The notes: generated by a model from the letters alone, not told the origin. 64,000 nt of DNA from Lachnoclostridium sp. UBA7215 (GCA_002490465.1 DKUB01000070.1:52632-116631); one strand, 5' to 3'. Counted from the first letter of the stretch, positions 16,973 through 25,978 are shown. A program made the numbers and translations.

Positions 16973-17545
16973 ATGAACAAGAAGAGAGAACGAAATCTTT
17001 CAGGCTTTTCTTTAATTGAATTAATGATTCTGATAGCCGTTATGTCTATCCTTGTAGGAATGGTTACCCTCGGGTTTGGTTTTCTCAGGTCAACCGATAC
17101 TAAACAGGTTGCCTATGGAATAGAAAATGGACTGAAAACATTAAAGTCAAAAGATATGGCGGGGAAAGAAACACAGTATCTGCATGTGTTTGTGCATAAT
17201 GGAAAATATTACCGCACGATTACGAATTCAGCTGCTGCTCCTGCTCCAGGGGGAAGTGAAAAGGAGATTGGCAGCGCGGAGTCAATTTCTGTTAATGTAA
17301 TCTATGATGTAAGGGACGAATATGGCAGTTCCCTTCCGGACCGCACGGTGACTTTGTCAGAAAGCGGTACAACAGATATCTGTGTAGGAATTACGAAAAA
17401 AGACGGTACCTTTTTATATCAGAAAGTAAGTGGCACAAATAATTCGGAGGCACCGCGAGAGATGCATGTAACAGCTTCTGGCGGAACTTCCTATCTTGTT
17501 TATATGGTTACGGATACCGGAAAGCATTATGTAGAGGTACAATAA
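16973..17545 (+). CDS. Minor prepilin, GspH/FimT-like
   Basis: This 190-residue prepilin has leader MNKKRERNLSG and core FSLIELMILIAVMSILVGMVTLGFGF, with Glu at +5, so it is a PilD substrate. The globular part (about 150 residues) is predicted mostly beta and has no cysteine pair that stands out. An upstream ATG at 16949 overlaps the preceding stop, but GGAGGTGG at 16958-16965 fixes the start at 16973. The GspH/FimT label is by size and order; it could equally be another minor pilin class. Confidence 0.82.
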   Translation: MNKKRERNLSGFSLIELMILIAVMSILVGMVTLGFGFLRSTDTKQVAYGIENGLKTLKSKDMAGKETQYLHVFVHNGKYYRTITNSAAAPAPGGSEKEIGSAESISVNVIYDVRDEYGSSLPDRTVTLSESGTTDICVGITKKDGTFLYQKVSGTNNSEAPREMHVTASGGTSYLVYMVTDTGKHYVEVQ

Positions 17546-17566
17546 GGTAGAAAGGTGGTGGTACTC

Positions 17567-18175
17567 GTGTATCAGGAATGTGAAACAGAACGGGGTTATT
17601 CTTCGCAAAAGGGGTTTACAGAGGGATTTTCTCTGGTGGAAATGCTGATTGCCGTAGCAGTTTCAGCCGTTGTTATGACTGCTCTTCTCGCCCTGCTTGG
17701 CTATACGATGCGCAGTACCAGTCAGACACAGGCGAGAGTGGCAATACAAAATGAAGCGAAAGATGCGGTGAATCATATGGTCAGCCATACGATAGAGGGA
17801 AATCATGTGACATGGAAGGATTCCCAAAATCTTATGGTAATTGAGAGTGACGAGGAAGTGGATGAGACAGATATGTCTACAGGAGCTATCGTTACGAAAC
17901 TGAAAAAAAAGGAAATTTATTATTATTATTTGTCAGGTAATAATTTGTATTTTAAAAATGTCTCGGACGGAGACACATCGCTAACGGCAGATAAAAAACA
18001 TCTTTTGTGTGAGGATGTGGAGAGTTTTTCGGCAAAGCCGGATGATGCCGATGAAAGTACCATTCATATTGAGTTAAAACTCAATAAGGATATGGCTTCC
18101 GAGTATGTTTTTGAATGCAAACAGGATGTCCATATACGGAACAAGTGTAAAGGAGGCGGCGTTCATGATTCATAA
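17567..18175 (+). CDS. Minor prepilin, PilW-like
   Basis: This 202-residue prepilin has a longer leader (VYQECETERGYSSQKGFTEG) ahead of FSLVEMLIAVAVSAVVMTALLALLG with Glu at +5. The rest is a charged beta-rich domain (ARVAIQNEAKDAVNHMV onward) typical of PilW/GspJ-type minor pilins. The start is uncertain: in-frame GTGs occur at 17555, 17558 and 17567. The last is chosen because AAAGGTGG (17551-17558) then lies 8 bases upstream. It overlaps the next gene by 11 bases. Confidence 0.8.
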   Translation: MYQECETERGYSSQKGFTEGFSLVEMLIAVAVSAVVMTALLALLGYTMRSTSQTQARVAIQNEAKDAVNHMVSHTIEGNHVTWKDSQNLMVIESDEEVDETDMSTGAIVTKLKKKEIYYYYLSGNNLYFKNVSDGDTSLTADKKHLLCEDVESFSAKPDDADESTIHIELKLNKDMASEYVFECKQDVHIRNKCKGGGVHDS

Positions 18176-20933
18176 TAGTAATAGACAGAATTCGTTTGGT
18201 TCAGGACGGAAAAGCCGGATAAAGTATGCCGGTATCACAATGGCACTGGCTGTTGTTTGTACGGTAGCCTTTTTTGCCCTTTGGAAAACCAATGTATTTG
18301 GAAAATTTGAGGCAAAAGAGCCCTATGTGACCGGTGATGCAGTCCGAAAGGGCGTGCCGGTTACCACGGAGGGAAGCAATCAGAAAGGAAAAGAGGGTTC
18401 CGGAGCAAAACCATGTTCGGATGAGGTACCTACCTGTTCCGGGAAAAAGGGGAGTGAGACAAACCCCTTTGTCGTGCTTGAAATTGTACCGGATAAATCC
18501 CAGCAGCAGTTGGTTTATCTCGGGCAGGATGAAGACGGAAAAAAACCGCTGGATGTTATGCAAATCGGAATTGACATAGCAAAAGGCCAGAATAAAACCT
18601 TTGCACAGAGTTCTTCTATGATGGACCAGGATAAGCTAAAGGGAGATATGGGGCAGTGGTTTTCCAATAATTCCTATTCTGTTTATAAGATTGGGGAAAA
18701 AGATGAAAAGGAAAACATGCCTTTTGCCTATATTGACAAGCTGTATTCTCTGAAATTTACGGATGAAGATATTAATGAAGCCATGAAAGACGATACTGCG
18801 GCAGAGCGTTTTGCAGACATTTTTAAAGAGACGACTCAACAGTATGCTACAAACTGGCATGATATAGAGAAACTGTCGAACAAGTTTCCGGAAATGTTCC
18901 AAAAGGACCAAAAAGGGAAAAAGATTCGAGATATTGCACTGGAGGACCGCTATAACTGGAAAGCATCCAAAGAGACGGATGTACTTCAGGAATTTAAAAG
19001 CCCCGGTTATATGGTTATGGTTGAGCCGGGAAAAGGTGATTTTGGATTCACAAGTCTTGAGAACCTGAGAAATTGGAATTTTACAAAAACGGGTACAGAT
19101 GCAGACCGTTGGGTTTATGTAGAAGATGAGGAAGAGCTTGCGGAGAAGTACCCGGAATATTTAGAAAAGTACAGCAATAATAATATGTTGTATTCCGATC
19201 ATTTTGAATATATTAAAGAGGATGGAAGTAACAGTTACTGGACAGGTTTTGATGTACTGTTTGAAAATATGGGTAGTACAGCATTTACCGGTTTGATATA
19301 CAAGATAGAGAGTTGGGCGAAAGCGCCGTCTTTGGTAGAGTTTGAGTATACATTTGATTATTTTGGTGTTACCAACCATAATATATTAAAACGCTCTTTG
19401 TTTCAATTTAAAGACCAAAAGGATTATGATGATTTCCATATGGAGGTTATCTGTATGACTCCTGCGGAAATAAATAAGATATCAAAGTCAGATAATGAGC
19501 TGACCGTAGACATGATTGAGCGTGCGGATATGTATTATATTCAATCTGGTGATTTTGACGGCAATTCCGTCAATGAAACAAGTATGCTGGAAGAATTGTA
19601 TTATACTTATGTGGATCCGAATGCAAGTAAGCCAAAAGAGGATATTACATTTTATGAGAACGATTTGGAGTGGTCGCTTTGCCAGAAGATTATTCAGCGC
19701 CAATCTTCCGTGATGACCTTGCCGCTTGTATTTAACCAGATGGTTGGTAAAATGTTAGAGGGCGGTATTTCCAGAAATGCGGCTGAAAAAGAGACACACA
19801 TATACGTGACGGCGGGAAATGGAGACCCGAGCAGCGTGTTGACGGATGTACATGCAAAGGGAAGCCGGAATAATCTGTCGAAGTTGTATTTGATTTCCAT
19901 TCAATTTGACCTGCTTGCGCGAAAAGAAAATGATGAGAGCCTTGAGCGTACCTTTATGGAAGATATTTATCCGAACATAAAGACAATTTCAATCCCAAAT
20001 GAGAACGGTGTAGTAAGTGGAACGGCTGAGACGACCGGATATTATGATGGGACAATTGCAAATCCAAGGAAATTGTGTACCTGTGACGCCTCACAGGACT
20101 TTAAAGAGAGGGCGTATTATTTGTGGAATACTTATACTTTTGTGCCAACGGATATTGAAGATCAGTTGAATGGCAATCTTTCCGAGGATACAAAAGAGCA
20201 TATGGTTTCTCTTGGTTATTTGGATACGTACTTTAACACAAATGATGGAAATGCATTTTCAGGTTCCAGTTCACCGAGCCATCAAAGTGGCAGCGATGGG
20301 TTTGATCTGAAGAATGTTACGGTTGTCAGTGACTCGAGCAATTCTAATACAAACCATTCCAGTTTTCTTGGAAATAAGGGTGACGGCGGCGGTTTAGCCA
20401 ATAATATGCTGGAAATTATTTTCCAGATTATGCAGAATGAGGTTCAGGATGCACATCCGGTTACCGTAACGGCAGAAGAGCAGAGAAAGATGTATGTCAA
20501 GATTGCGGATGATACGGTGATGATTGATTATGAGGATGACGGTAAGTTAGTCGGTGAGGATAAAGATTTATATGTAAAAGTCCGTTTCTGGAATAATGAA
20601 AATAACCGTTCCGGACAGGTCAAAGAAATCCGGCTGGTCAATGAAGCAGGGCAATCTAAGACGAGGAAACTTTATACGGATAAAACTTTAAAACAAGAGT
20701 GTACAAACTGGAAAGAAACGGAAAATCAGTATATTGTTTCTGTGGATGATGCATATCTGGAAGGTTACATTAAGTTTAAGCTGAGTGATTGGAAGAACGG
20801 ATATAACATTCTCCAATTTGATACAGTGGGCTGGCATTATTGTGTCAACAAAAAGGGTAAAGGAGAGCTTGTGAAAAAAGAAAGTTCTTCAGAAATTTCC
20901 ATTATAGGAAGGACGTTATTTAATCTGGAGTGA
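18165..20933 (+). CDS. Large membrane-anchored protein, unknown
   Basis: This 922-residue protein has a short basic N-terminus (MIHNSNRQNSFGSGRKSRIK) and one membrane span (about 21-40, AGITMALAVVCTVAFFALW), followed by a very long, acidic, Tyr/Asp-rich exterior part. After a Gly/Ser/Lys linker it reads ETNPFVVLEIVPDKS, an opening I associate from memory with DUF5057-type proteins of Clostridia; this was not checked. The C-terminal ~130 residues look like a beta-sandwich (LYVKVRFWNNENNRSGQVKE). ATG 18165 is preferred because AAGGAGG ends 8 bases before. It overlaps the minor pilin gene and closes the pilus operon; rnhB follows by 6 bases. Confidence 0.8.
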   Translation: MIHNSNRQNSFGSGRKSRIKYAGITMALAVVCTVAFFALWKTNVFGKFEAKEPYVTGDAVRKGVPVTTEGSNQKGKEGSGAKPCSDEVPTCSGKKGSETNPFVVLEIVPDKSQQQLVYLGQDEDGKKPLDVMQIGIDIAKGQNKTFAQSSSMMDQDKLKGDMGQWFSNNSYSVYKIGEKDEKENMPFAYIDKLYSLKFTDEDINEAMKDDTAAERFADIFKETTQQYATNWHDIEKLSNKFPEMFQKDQKGKKIRDIALEDRYNWKASKETDVLQEFKSPGYMVMVEPGKGDFGFTSLENLRNWNFTKTGTDADRWVYVEDEEELAEKYPEYLEKYSNNNMLYSDHFEYIKEDGSNSYWTGFDVLFENMGSTAFTGLIYKIESWAKAPSLVEFEYTFDYFGVTNHNILKRSLFQFKDQKDYDDFHMEVICMTPAEINKISKSDNELTVDMIERADMYYIQSGDFDGNSVNETSMLEELYYTYVDPNASKPKEDITFYENDLEWSLCQKIIQRQSSVMTLPLVFNQMVGKMLEGGISRNAAEKETHIYVTAGNGDPSSVLTDVHAKGSRNNLSKLYLISIQFDLLARKENDESLERTFMEDIYPNIKTISIPNENGVVSGTAETTGYYDGTIANPRKLCTCDASQDFKERAYYLWNTYTFVPTDIEDQLNGNLSEDTKEHMVSLGYLDTYFNTNDGNAFSGSSSPSHQSGSDGFDLKNVTVVSDSSNSNTNHSSFLGNKGDGGGLANNMLEIIFQIMQNEVQDAHPVTVTAEEQRKMYVKIADDTVMIDYEDDGKLVGEDKDLYVKVRFWNNENNRSGQVKEIRLVNEAGQSKTRKLYTDKTLKQECTNWKETENQYIVSVDDAYLEGYIKFKLSDWKNGYNILQFDTVGWHYCVNKKGKGELVKKESSSEISIIGRTLFNLE

Positions 20934-20939
20934 TAAAAA

Positions 20940-21707
20940 ATGCAAAGCATTAAAGAAATAGAGCTTTTGTTTGAACAGGCGGAAAAAGAGCAGTTAAATG
21001 CTCTTTTTTCGCGATTTCAGACCGATGAGAGAACAGGAGTCCAAAAGCTGATTAAGCAGTATAAGAAAAAGCTGGCAGATGATAAGAAAGAGCAGGAACG
21101 TTTAGAGGGCATGCTTTTTTTTGAGCGCAAGTACGGGGATGATTTCCATTGTATATGTGGGACTGATGAGGCAGGGCGCGGCCCTTTTGCCGGTCCGGTT
21201 GTGGCGGGCGCTGTCGTGCTTCCTGAGGGCCTCAAGATTGTCGGCCTCAACGATTCCAAGCAGGTCAGCGCCAAAAAGAGAGAGGCGCTTTTTGAAGAGA
21301 TAAAAGAAAAAGCTGTCAGTATCGGTATCGGCATGAGCTCCCCGGCGCGGATTGACGAAATCAATATTTTACAGGCGACATATGAGGCTATGGGACACGC
21401 CGTAAAGGATCTGGATGTTGTGCCGGATTTGTTGCTGAATGATGCTGTTACAATACCGCACATTCCCATCCGGCAGGTGGGGATTGTCAAAGGGGATGCC
21501 AAAAGCCTTTCCATTGCGGCGGCGTCTATTGTTGCGAAAGTGACAAGGGACAGGCTTATGGTGGAATATGCCGGGCTGTATCCGGAATATGGATTTGAGA
21601 AAAATAAAGGGTATGGTTCTGCAGAGCACAGGGAGGCGCTGAAAAAGTACGGGCCATGTCCGATTCACAGGGAGACATTTATTTATAACTGGGTTGAGAA
21701 AAAATAG
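20940..21707 (+). CDS. rnhB: Ribonuclease HII
   Basis: RNase HII removes ribonucleotides and RNA-DNA junctions in the genome. The 255-residue product has an extra ~70-residue charged N-terminal helix region seen in several Firmicutes homologues. The catalytic core follows: GTDEAGRGPFAGPV with the Asp-Glu pair, LLLNDAV with the third acid, and VKGDAKSLSIAAASIVAKVTRD with the fourth. Later come YGFEKNKGYG and HRETF. The start is only 6 bases after the large pilus-locus gene, so it may be read from the pilus transcript, although it begins a housekeeping run. Confidence 0.95.
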   Translation: MQSIKEIELLFEQAEKEQLNALFSRFQTDERTGVQKLIKQYKKKLADDKKEQERLEGMLFFERKYGDDFHCICGTDEAGRGPFAGPVVAGAVVLPEGLKIVGLNDSKQVSAKKREALFEEIKEKAVSIGIGMSSPARIDEINILQATYEAMGHAVKDLDVVPDLLLNDAVTIPHIPIRQVGIVKGDAKSLSIAAASIVAKVTRDRLMVEYAGLYPEYGFEKNKGYGSAEHREALKKYGPCPIHRETFIYNWVEKK

Positions 21708-21722
21708 AGGAAAGGATAAGGA

Positions 21723-22022
21723 ATGGAAGAGCGGAAAAAATTTAGAAAACCAGATAAGACAGCTGTGGCGCTGGAATACCATCCTGGCGAAAAAGCGCCT
21801 AAGGTTATTGCGACCGGACAGGGATATCTGGCAGAAAAAATTATTGATGTGGCAGAGCAGGCGGATGTGCCGATTCACAAAGATGAAAAATTGGCGCGCT
21901 CTTTATCTATTTTGGATATTGGGGAATATATTCCACCGGAGTTATATTCTATTGTTGCAGAGGTTCTTGTTTTTGTAGATTCTATGGAGCGTATTCAGAG
22001 TAAAATACAAACGGAGAAATAG
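21723..22022 (+). CDS. FlhB C-terminal domain-like protein
   Basis: The 99-residue product resembles only the cytoplasmic C-terminal part of the flagellar export protein FlhB (TAVALEYHPGEKAPKVIATG, then AEQADVPIHKDEKLARSL, then IGEYIPPELYSIVAEVLVFV). The NPTH autocleavage motif and the membrane part are missing, as expected of the stand-alone FhlB/YlqH-type family. In Bacilli this gene lies in the same neighbourhood (rnhB, ylqG/ylqH), so it is a conserved housekeeping position. No other flagellar gene is in the window. Its function is unclear. Confidence 0.88.
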   Translation: MEERKKFRKPDKTAVALEYHPGEKAPKVIATGQGYLAEKIIDVAEQADVPIHKDEKLARSLSILDIGEYIPPELYSIVAEVLVFVDSMERIQSKIQTEK

Positions 22023-22024
22023 GT

Positions 22025-22381
22025 ATGAATAACAGGAGAGTGGGAGCAAAATATGAGGATGTTGCTTCGGATTATCTGGAAACAAAGCAATATAAAATTG
22101 TAGAACGAAATTTAAGGACGCCGTGTGGTGAGATTGATATTTTGGCGAAAAAGGAATCCACTTTTATATTTTGTGAGGTTAAGTACCGCAGTTCCGTGAA
22201 GTTTGGAAGTCCGATGGAGGCAGTGGGTACACAGAAGCAGAAAAAAATATGCCGGTCTGCGTTGTATTATTATGCAAGGAATGGCTTTTCGCAGGATATG
22301 CCATGTCGTTTTGATGTAATAGCTGTGTATGGGAATGGGCAGGTGGAGCATTTGGAGAATGCCTTTGAATTTCGGTACTAA
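22025..22381 (+). CDS. YraN/UPF0102 family nuclease-like protein
   Basis: The 118-residue product has the usual UPF0102 length and motifs: RRVGAKYEDVASDYL, GEIDILAKKES, FCEVKYRSS and CRFDVIAVY. The GEIDIL...CEVKYR pair matches the PD-(D/E)XK nuclease core (acidic Asp, then E-x-K). The family is thought to be related to Holliday-junction resolvases, but its role is not settled. It starts 2 bases after the FlhB-like gene, and the run rnhB-ylqH-yraN is a common Firmicutes order. Confidence 0.92.
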   Translation: MNNRRVGAKYEDVASDYLETKQYKIVERNLRTPCGEIDILAKKESTFIFCEVKYRSSVKFGSPMEAVGTQKQKKICRSALYYYARNGFSQDMPCRFDVIAVYGNGQVEHLENAFEFRY

Positions 22382-22391
22382 GGATTGCATT

Positions 22392-22419
22392 TTGACGTGC
22401 CAATGTGATAAAATATTAT
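22392..22419 (+). promoter_or_regulatory. Possible promoter for der
   Basis: TTGACG (22392-22397), 16-base spacer, TATTAT (22414-22419), each hexamer one base off consensus. It lies between yraN and der and would give a leader of about 38 bases. Confidence 0.45.
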
Positions 22420-22463
22420 CAGCTGAGGCAAAGGTAAATGAATGGATAGAAATGGAGAGAATG

Positions 22464-23789
22464 ATGGCAAAACCAATATTGGCAATTGTAGGACGGCCGA
22501 ATGTAGGAAAGTCAACGCTGTTTAATACGTTGGCGGGAGAGAAAATTTCGATTGTAGAGGATTATCCTGGAGTTACAAGGGATCGGATTTATGCCGATGT
22601 GACATGGTTAAACCATTCTTTTTCCATAATTGATACTGGCGGAATAGAGATGGACAGCAAGGATGAGATGCTGTTGCATATGAGGGAACAGGCGAATATT
22701 GCAATCGATACGGCAGATGTGATTTTATTTCTGGTAGATGTGCGTCAGGGGCTTGTAGATGCGGATTACAGTGTGGCAGATATGTTGCGCCGCTGTGGAA
22801 AACCTGTGATTCTTGTTGTGAATAAAGTAGATAATTTTGAAAAATATATGCCGGATGTATATGAGTTTTATAATCTTGGGATTGGTGAGCCCTATCCGGT
22901 ATCGGCATCTTCAAAACTCGGTATTGGTGATATGCTGGATGCCGTATTAGATAATTTTGAAAAGGGAACGCTGGAAGAGGAGGAGGACGAGCGGCCGAAG
23001 ATTGCCATTGTCGGGAAGCCGAATGCGGGTAAATCTTCTCTGATAAATAAATTAATCGGTGAGAGCCGTGTCATTGTTTCTGACATTGCAGGAACGACGA
23101 GGGATGCCGTTGATACGGAAATCGTTCATGATGGTGTGGAATATGTTTTTATTGATACGGCTGGGCTCCGCAGGAAAAGTAAAGTAAAAGAAGCAATTGA
23201 GCGATATAGTATTATCCGGACAGTAGCGGCCGTTGAGCGCGCAGATGTCGTTATCCTTATGATAGATGCTACCGAGGGAGTGACGGAGCAGGACGCTAAA
23301 ATTGCGGGGATTTCCCATGACAGAGGCAAGGGAATGATTATTGCAGTAAATAAATGGGATGCTGTAGAAAAGGATAACAATTCCGTAAAAGAATATACAA
23401 AAAAAGTGCGGGATATCCTTTCCTTTGCTCCTTATGCGGAGATCATATTTATATCTGCACTGACAGGGCAGCGGACGCAGAAATTGTTTGACCATATTGA
23501 CACTGTTATTCAAAACCATACCATGCGTATTCAGACAGGAGTTTTGAATGAGATTCTGACGGAGGCAGTAGCGCTTCACCAGCCGCCAACGGATAAAGGG
23601 AAACGGCTGAAGCTGTTTTATATGACGCAGGTGGGGATAAAACCGCCTACTTTTGTACTTTTTGTAAATAATAAGGAGTTAATGCATTTTTCTTATACGC
23701 GTTATATTGAAAACCGGATAAGGGATACCTTTGGTTTCTCAGGTACTCCTATCCGCATATATATTAGAGAAAGAAAGGAAAGGGAGTAG
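22464..23789 (+). CDS. der: Ribosome-associated GTPase Der (EngA)
   Basis: Der has two tandem GTPase domains and acts in 50S subunit assembly. The 441-residue product shows G1 of domain one, GRPNVGKSTLFN (about 10-21), then the NKVD motif. Domain two has GKPNAGKSSLIN (about 184-195), DTAGLRRK and NKWD. A C-terminal KH-like domain follows. The open frame extends upstream to 22329, but GGAGAG at 22455-22460 and the conserved N-terminus MAKPILAIVGRPN place the start at 22464. Confidence 0.96.
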   Translation: MAKPILAIVGRPNVGKSTLFNTLAGEKISIVEDYPGVTRDRIYADVTWLNHSFSIIDTGGIEMDSKDEMLLHMREQANIAIDTADVILFLVDVRQGLVDADYSVADMLRRCGKPVILVVNKVDNFEKYMPDVYEFYNLGIGEPYPVSASSKLGIGDMLDAVLDNFEKGTLEEEEDERPKIAIVGKPNAGKSSLINKLIGESRVIVSDIAGTTRDAVDTEIVHDGVEYVFIDTAGLRRKSKVKEAIERYSIIRTVAAVERADVVILMIDATEGVTEQDAKIAGISHDRGKGMIIAVNKWDAVEKDNNSVKEYTKKVRDILSFAPYAEIIFISALTGQRTQKLFDHIDTVIQNHTMRIQTGVLNEILTEAVALHQPPTDKGKRLKLFYMTQVGIKPPTFVLFVNNKELMHFSYTRYIENRIRDTFGFSGTPIRIYIRERKERE

Positions 23790-23795
23790 GGTATT

Positions 23796-24488
23796 ATGAT
23801 GGCAACAAGTGAAATACTAATAGCGATTGCCTATCTGTTTATACTTATTCTTATAGGCTACGGATTTGGATGTTTTTCTACAGGATATGTTGTCGGGAAA
23901 ATGAATGGCCATGATATCCGGGAGGAGGGCAGTGGTAATATCGGCACAACAAATGCGCTGCGCACGATGGGAACAAAGGGAGGAGCGTTGACGTTTGGGG
24001 GGGATTTGCTGAAAACGCTTATTCCCACACTTGTGATTCGTTTCTTTATGTGCCGGGGGCTTGGATGTTCGGAGGAAATCACTTATCTATTAACGCTTGT
24101 GATTGGACTTGGTGTAGTGATAGGTCATAATTTCCCCTTTTATCTGCATTTTAAAGGGGGCAAGGGGATTGCTGTATCGGCTGCTGTTATTGTGGCATCT
24201 GCCACAAATTCCCTACGCGGATGGATTATGATTGTTATATTTTTGCTTGTATTTATAGGTGTTGTAGCACTGACCCGGTATGTTTCCCTTGGGTCTCTTA
24301 TTGTTGTTTGGTTTTTTCCTATCTACGCTGTACTCCAGTACAGAAACAGTAATGTTTTTCTGTTTATATTAATTGTGTCGTTATTATTTACAGGACTCGC
24401 CTATTTTAAACACGCAGGAAATTTAAAGAGGCTGTTAAATGGTACTGAGCGGAAAATAGGAGAGAAAAAGGAAGGAGATAATAAATGA
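23796..24488 (+). CDS. plsY: Acyl-phosphate:glycerol-3-phosphate acyltransferase PlsY
   Basis: PlsY makes lysophosphatidic acid from acyl phosphate and glycerol-3-phosphate, the first membrane phospholipid step in Firmicutes. The 230-residue product is polytopic with five or more predicted spans and carries the family motifs GSGNIGTTNALRTMG (near 46-60) and GHNFPFYLHFKGGKGI (near 109-124). It is somewhat long for PlsY because of a charged tail (RKIGEKKEGDNK). The stop overlaps the gpsA start by 4 bases, coupling substrate supply to acylation. Confidence 0.95.
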   Translation: MMATSEILIAIAYLFILILIGYGFGCFSTGYVVGKMNGHDIREEGSGNIGTTNALRTMGTKGGALTFGGDLLKTLIPTLVIRFFMCRGLGCSEEITYLLTLVIGLGVVIGHNFPFYLHFKGGKGIAVSAAVIVASATNSLRGWIMIVIFLLVFIGVVALTRYVSLGSLIVVWFFPIYAVLQYRNSNVFLFILIVSLLFTGLAYFKHAGNLKRLLNGTERKIGEKKEGDNK

Positions 24489-25492
24489 AGAAAATCAGTT
24501 TTTTAGGAGCAGGAAGCTGGGGAACAGCCCTTGCGATAGTCTGTGCAAATAATGGGCATAAGGTGACGTTGTGGTCAAAACTTCCGTCAGAAATAGAAAT
24601 GCTCCGTGAACACCGTGAACATGTGGACCGTCTGCCCGGGGTAAAGCTTCCGGAATCCATTATCATTGAGGATGATATAGAAAAGGCATGCAGGGATATG
24701 GATATTCTCGTGTGTGCAGTGGCTTCCCCTTTTGTGCGTGATACGGCCAAATCGATAAAGCCATTTATCAGGGAACATCAGATTATTGTCAATGTTGGCA
24801 AGGGAATTGAAGAGGCTACGTTAATGACACTCTGTGAGATTCTTGAGGATGAATTGCCAATGGCTGATGTAGCTGTTCTATCTGGTCCGAGCCATGCGGA
24901 AGAAGTCTCTAAGGGAGTGCCTACTACAGTTGTAGTAGGAGCAAAAAATCAGAAGACTGCAATGTTTGTTCAGGATGTATTTATGGGAGACTGTTTTCGA
25001 GTATATACAAGCCCGGATATTATTGGAATTGAACTTGGCGGGGCATTAAAAAATGTGATTGCCCTTGCAGCCGGTATTTTGGATGGCATGGGATTAGGAG
25101 ATAATACGAAAGCAGCACTGATGACGCGCGGCATTACAGAAATATCCCGTCTGGGTGTAGAGCTTGGCGGCAAAATGGAGACATTTTGCGGTTTATCTGG
25201 CATTGGGGACTTGATTGTTACATGTACAAGTAAACACAGCCGAAATCATAACTGCGGTTATCTTCTGGGGAAAGGGAAAACACTGGAAGAGGCAAAGGCA
25301 GAGATTAAACAGGTAATAGAAGGTGTGAACTGTGCAAAGGCCGCAATGGCATTAGCGAATAAGCATCATGTAACAATGCCGATTGTGGAACAGATTAATG
25401 CGATATTATTTGAAAATAAAACAGCTGCGCAGGCAGTGAAAGATCTGCTTTCCCGTGATAAGGTTATGGAATATAAGAGTCTGACATGGTAA
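24485..25492 (+). CDS. gpsA: NAD(P)-dependent glycerol-3-phosphate dehydrogenase
   Basis: GpsA reduces dihydroxyacetone phosphate to sn-glycerol-3-phosphate for phospholipid synthesis. The 335-residue product has the Rossmann fingerprint FLGAGSWGTALA at the N-terminus, then NVGKGIEE, GPSHAEEV, and the C-terminal substrate domain with ELGGALKNVIALAAGI and GDNTKAALMTRGI. It overlaps plsY by four bases and follows an SD inside plsY (AAGGAGA). Confidence 0.97.
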   Translation: MKKISFLGAGSWGTALAIVCANNGHKVTLWSKLPSEIEMLREHREHVDRLPGVKLPESIIIEDDIEKACRDMDILVCAVASPFVRDTAKSIKPFIREHQIIVNVGKGIEEATLMTLCEILEDELPMADVAVLSGPSHAEEVSKGVPTTVVVGAKNQKTAMFVQDVFMGDCFRVYTSPDIIGIELGGALKNVIALAAGILDGMGLGDNTKAALMTRGITEISRLGVELGGKMETFCGLSGIGDLIVTCTSKHSRNHNCGYLLGKGKTLEEAKAEIKQVIEGVNCAKAAMALANKHHVTMPIVEQINAILFENKTAAQAVKDLLSRDKVMEYKSLTW

Positions 25493-25531
25493 TCATATTG
25501 TCCATTGGAAACAATAATAATAAAAAAACAT

Positions 25532-25560
25532 TTGACATTTTTCGCATGAGCGAGTATACT
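25532..25560 (+). promoter_or_regulatory. Promoter of the trp operon leader
   Basis: TTGACA (25532-25537), 17-base spacer, TATACT (25555-25560). Transcription should start near 25567, just before the T-box structure. Confidence 0.75.
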
Positions 25561-25566
25561 GTTTAT

Positions 25567-25925
25567 ATGTAAAAACCGTTGACCGAGAGTAGTAGGTGCA
25601 GAGGATGCTTTCAGAGAGCTTGCCGGTTGGTGTGAGGCAGCAGCAGATTTGCAGTGAATGGACTCGGGAGGGCAGCTTGAAATCATAAGAAGTGTGTTAT
25701 TTCATTGTGAGAGTAGACGCTGACGGGCAACTGAGCCGTTATCATCAGACGTGCATGATAGTGCATGATCAAGTGGGTTATAATGTGATGAAATTTACTA
25801 TGTAATAAAATTACAATGAAATTGACATTACAAGATAATCAATTGGGGTGGCACCGCAGGAGACTGTATAGCATAGCTCTTGTCCCTTTCCATATTATTA
25901 TGGAGAGGGACAGGAGCTTTTTTGA
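25567..25925 (+). promoter_or_regulatory. Tryptophan-specific T-box leader
   Basis: T-box leaders bind uncharged tRNA and prevent termination. Stem I landmarks are visible (GAGAGTAGTAGG, then GCCGGTTGGTGTGAGGCAGC). The specifier is TGG at 25659-25661 (context GTGAATGGACTCGG), a Trp codon. The T-box motif GGGGTGGCACCGC lies at 25845-25857; its TGGC bulge calls for a tRNA with discriminator G, as in tRNA-Trp. It is followed by the terminator at 25875-25923 and by trpE. The 25493-25978 gap holds nothing else. Confidence 0.93.
25875..25923 (+). terminator. T-box-controlled terminator
   Basis: An 18-base imperfect stem (25875-25892 with 25901-25918) is followed by TTTTTT. It forms when tRNA-Trp is charged and competes with the antiterminator that uses the T-box sequence. 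Confidence 0.9.
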
Positions 25926-25978
25926 TGTGCGGAAGGTGCAACTACCCGCAAATATCGTTTATGAAAAGGAGGTAGAGT

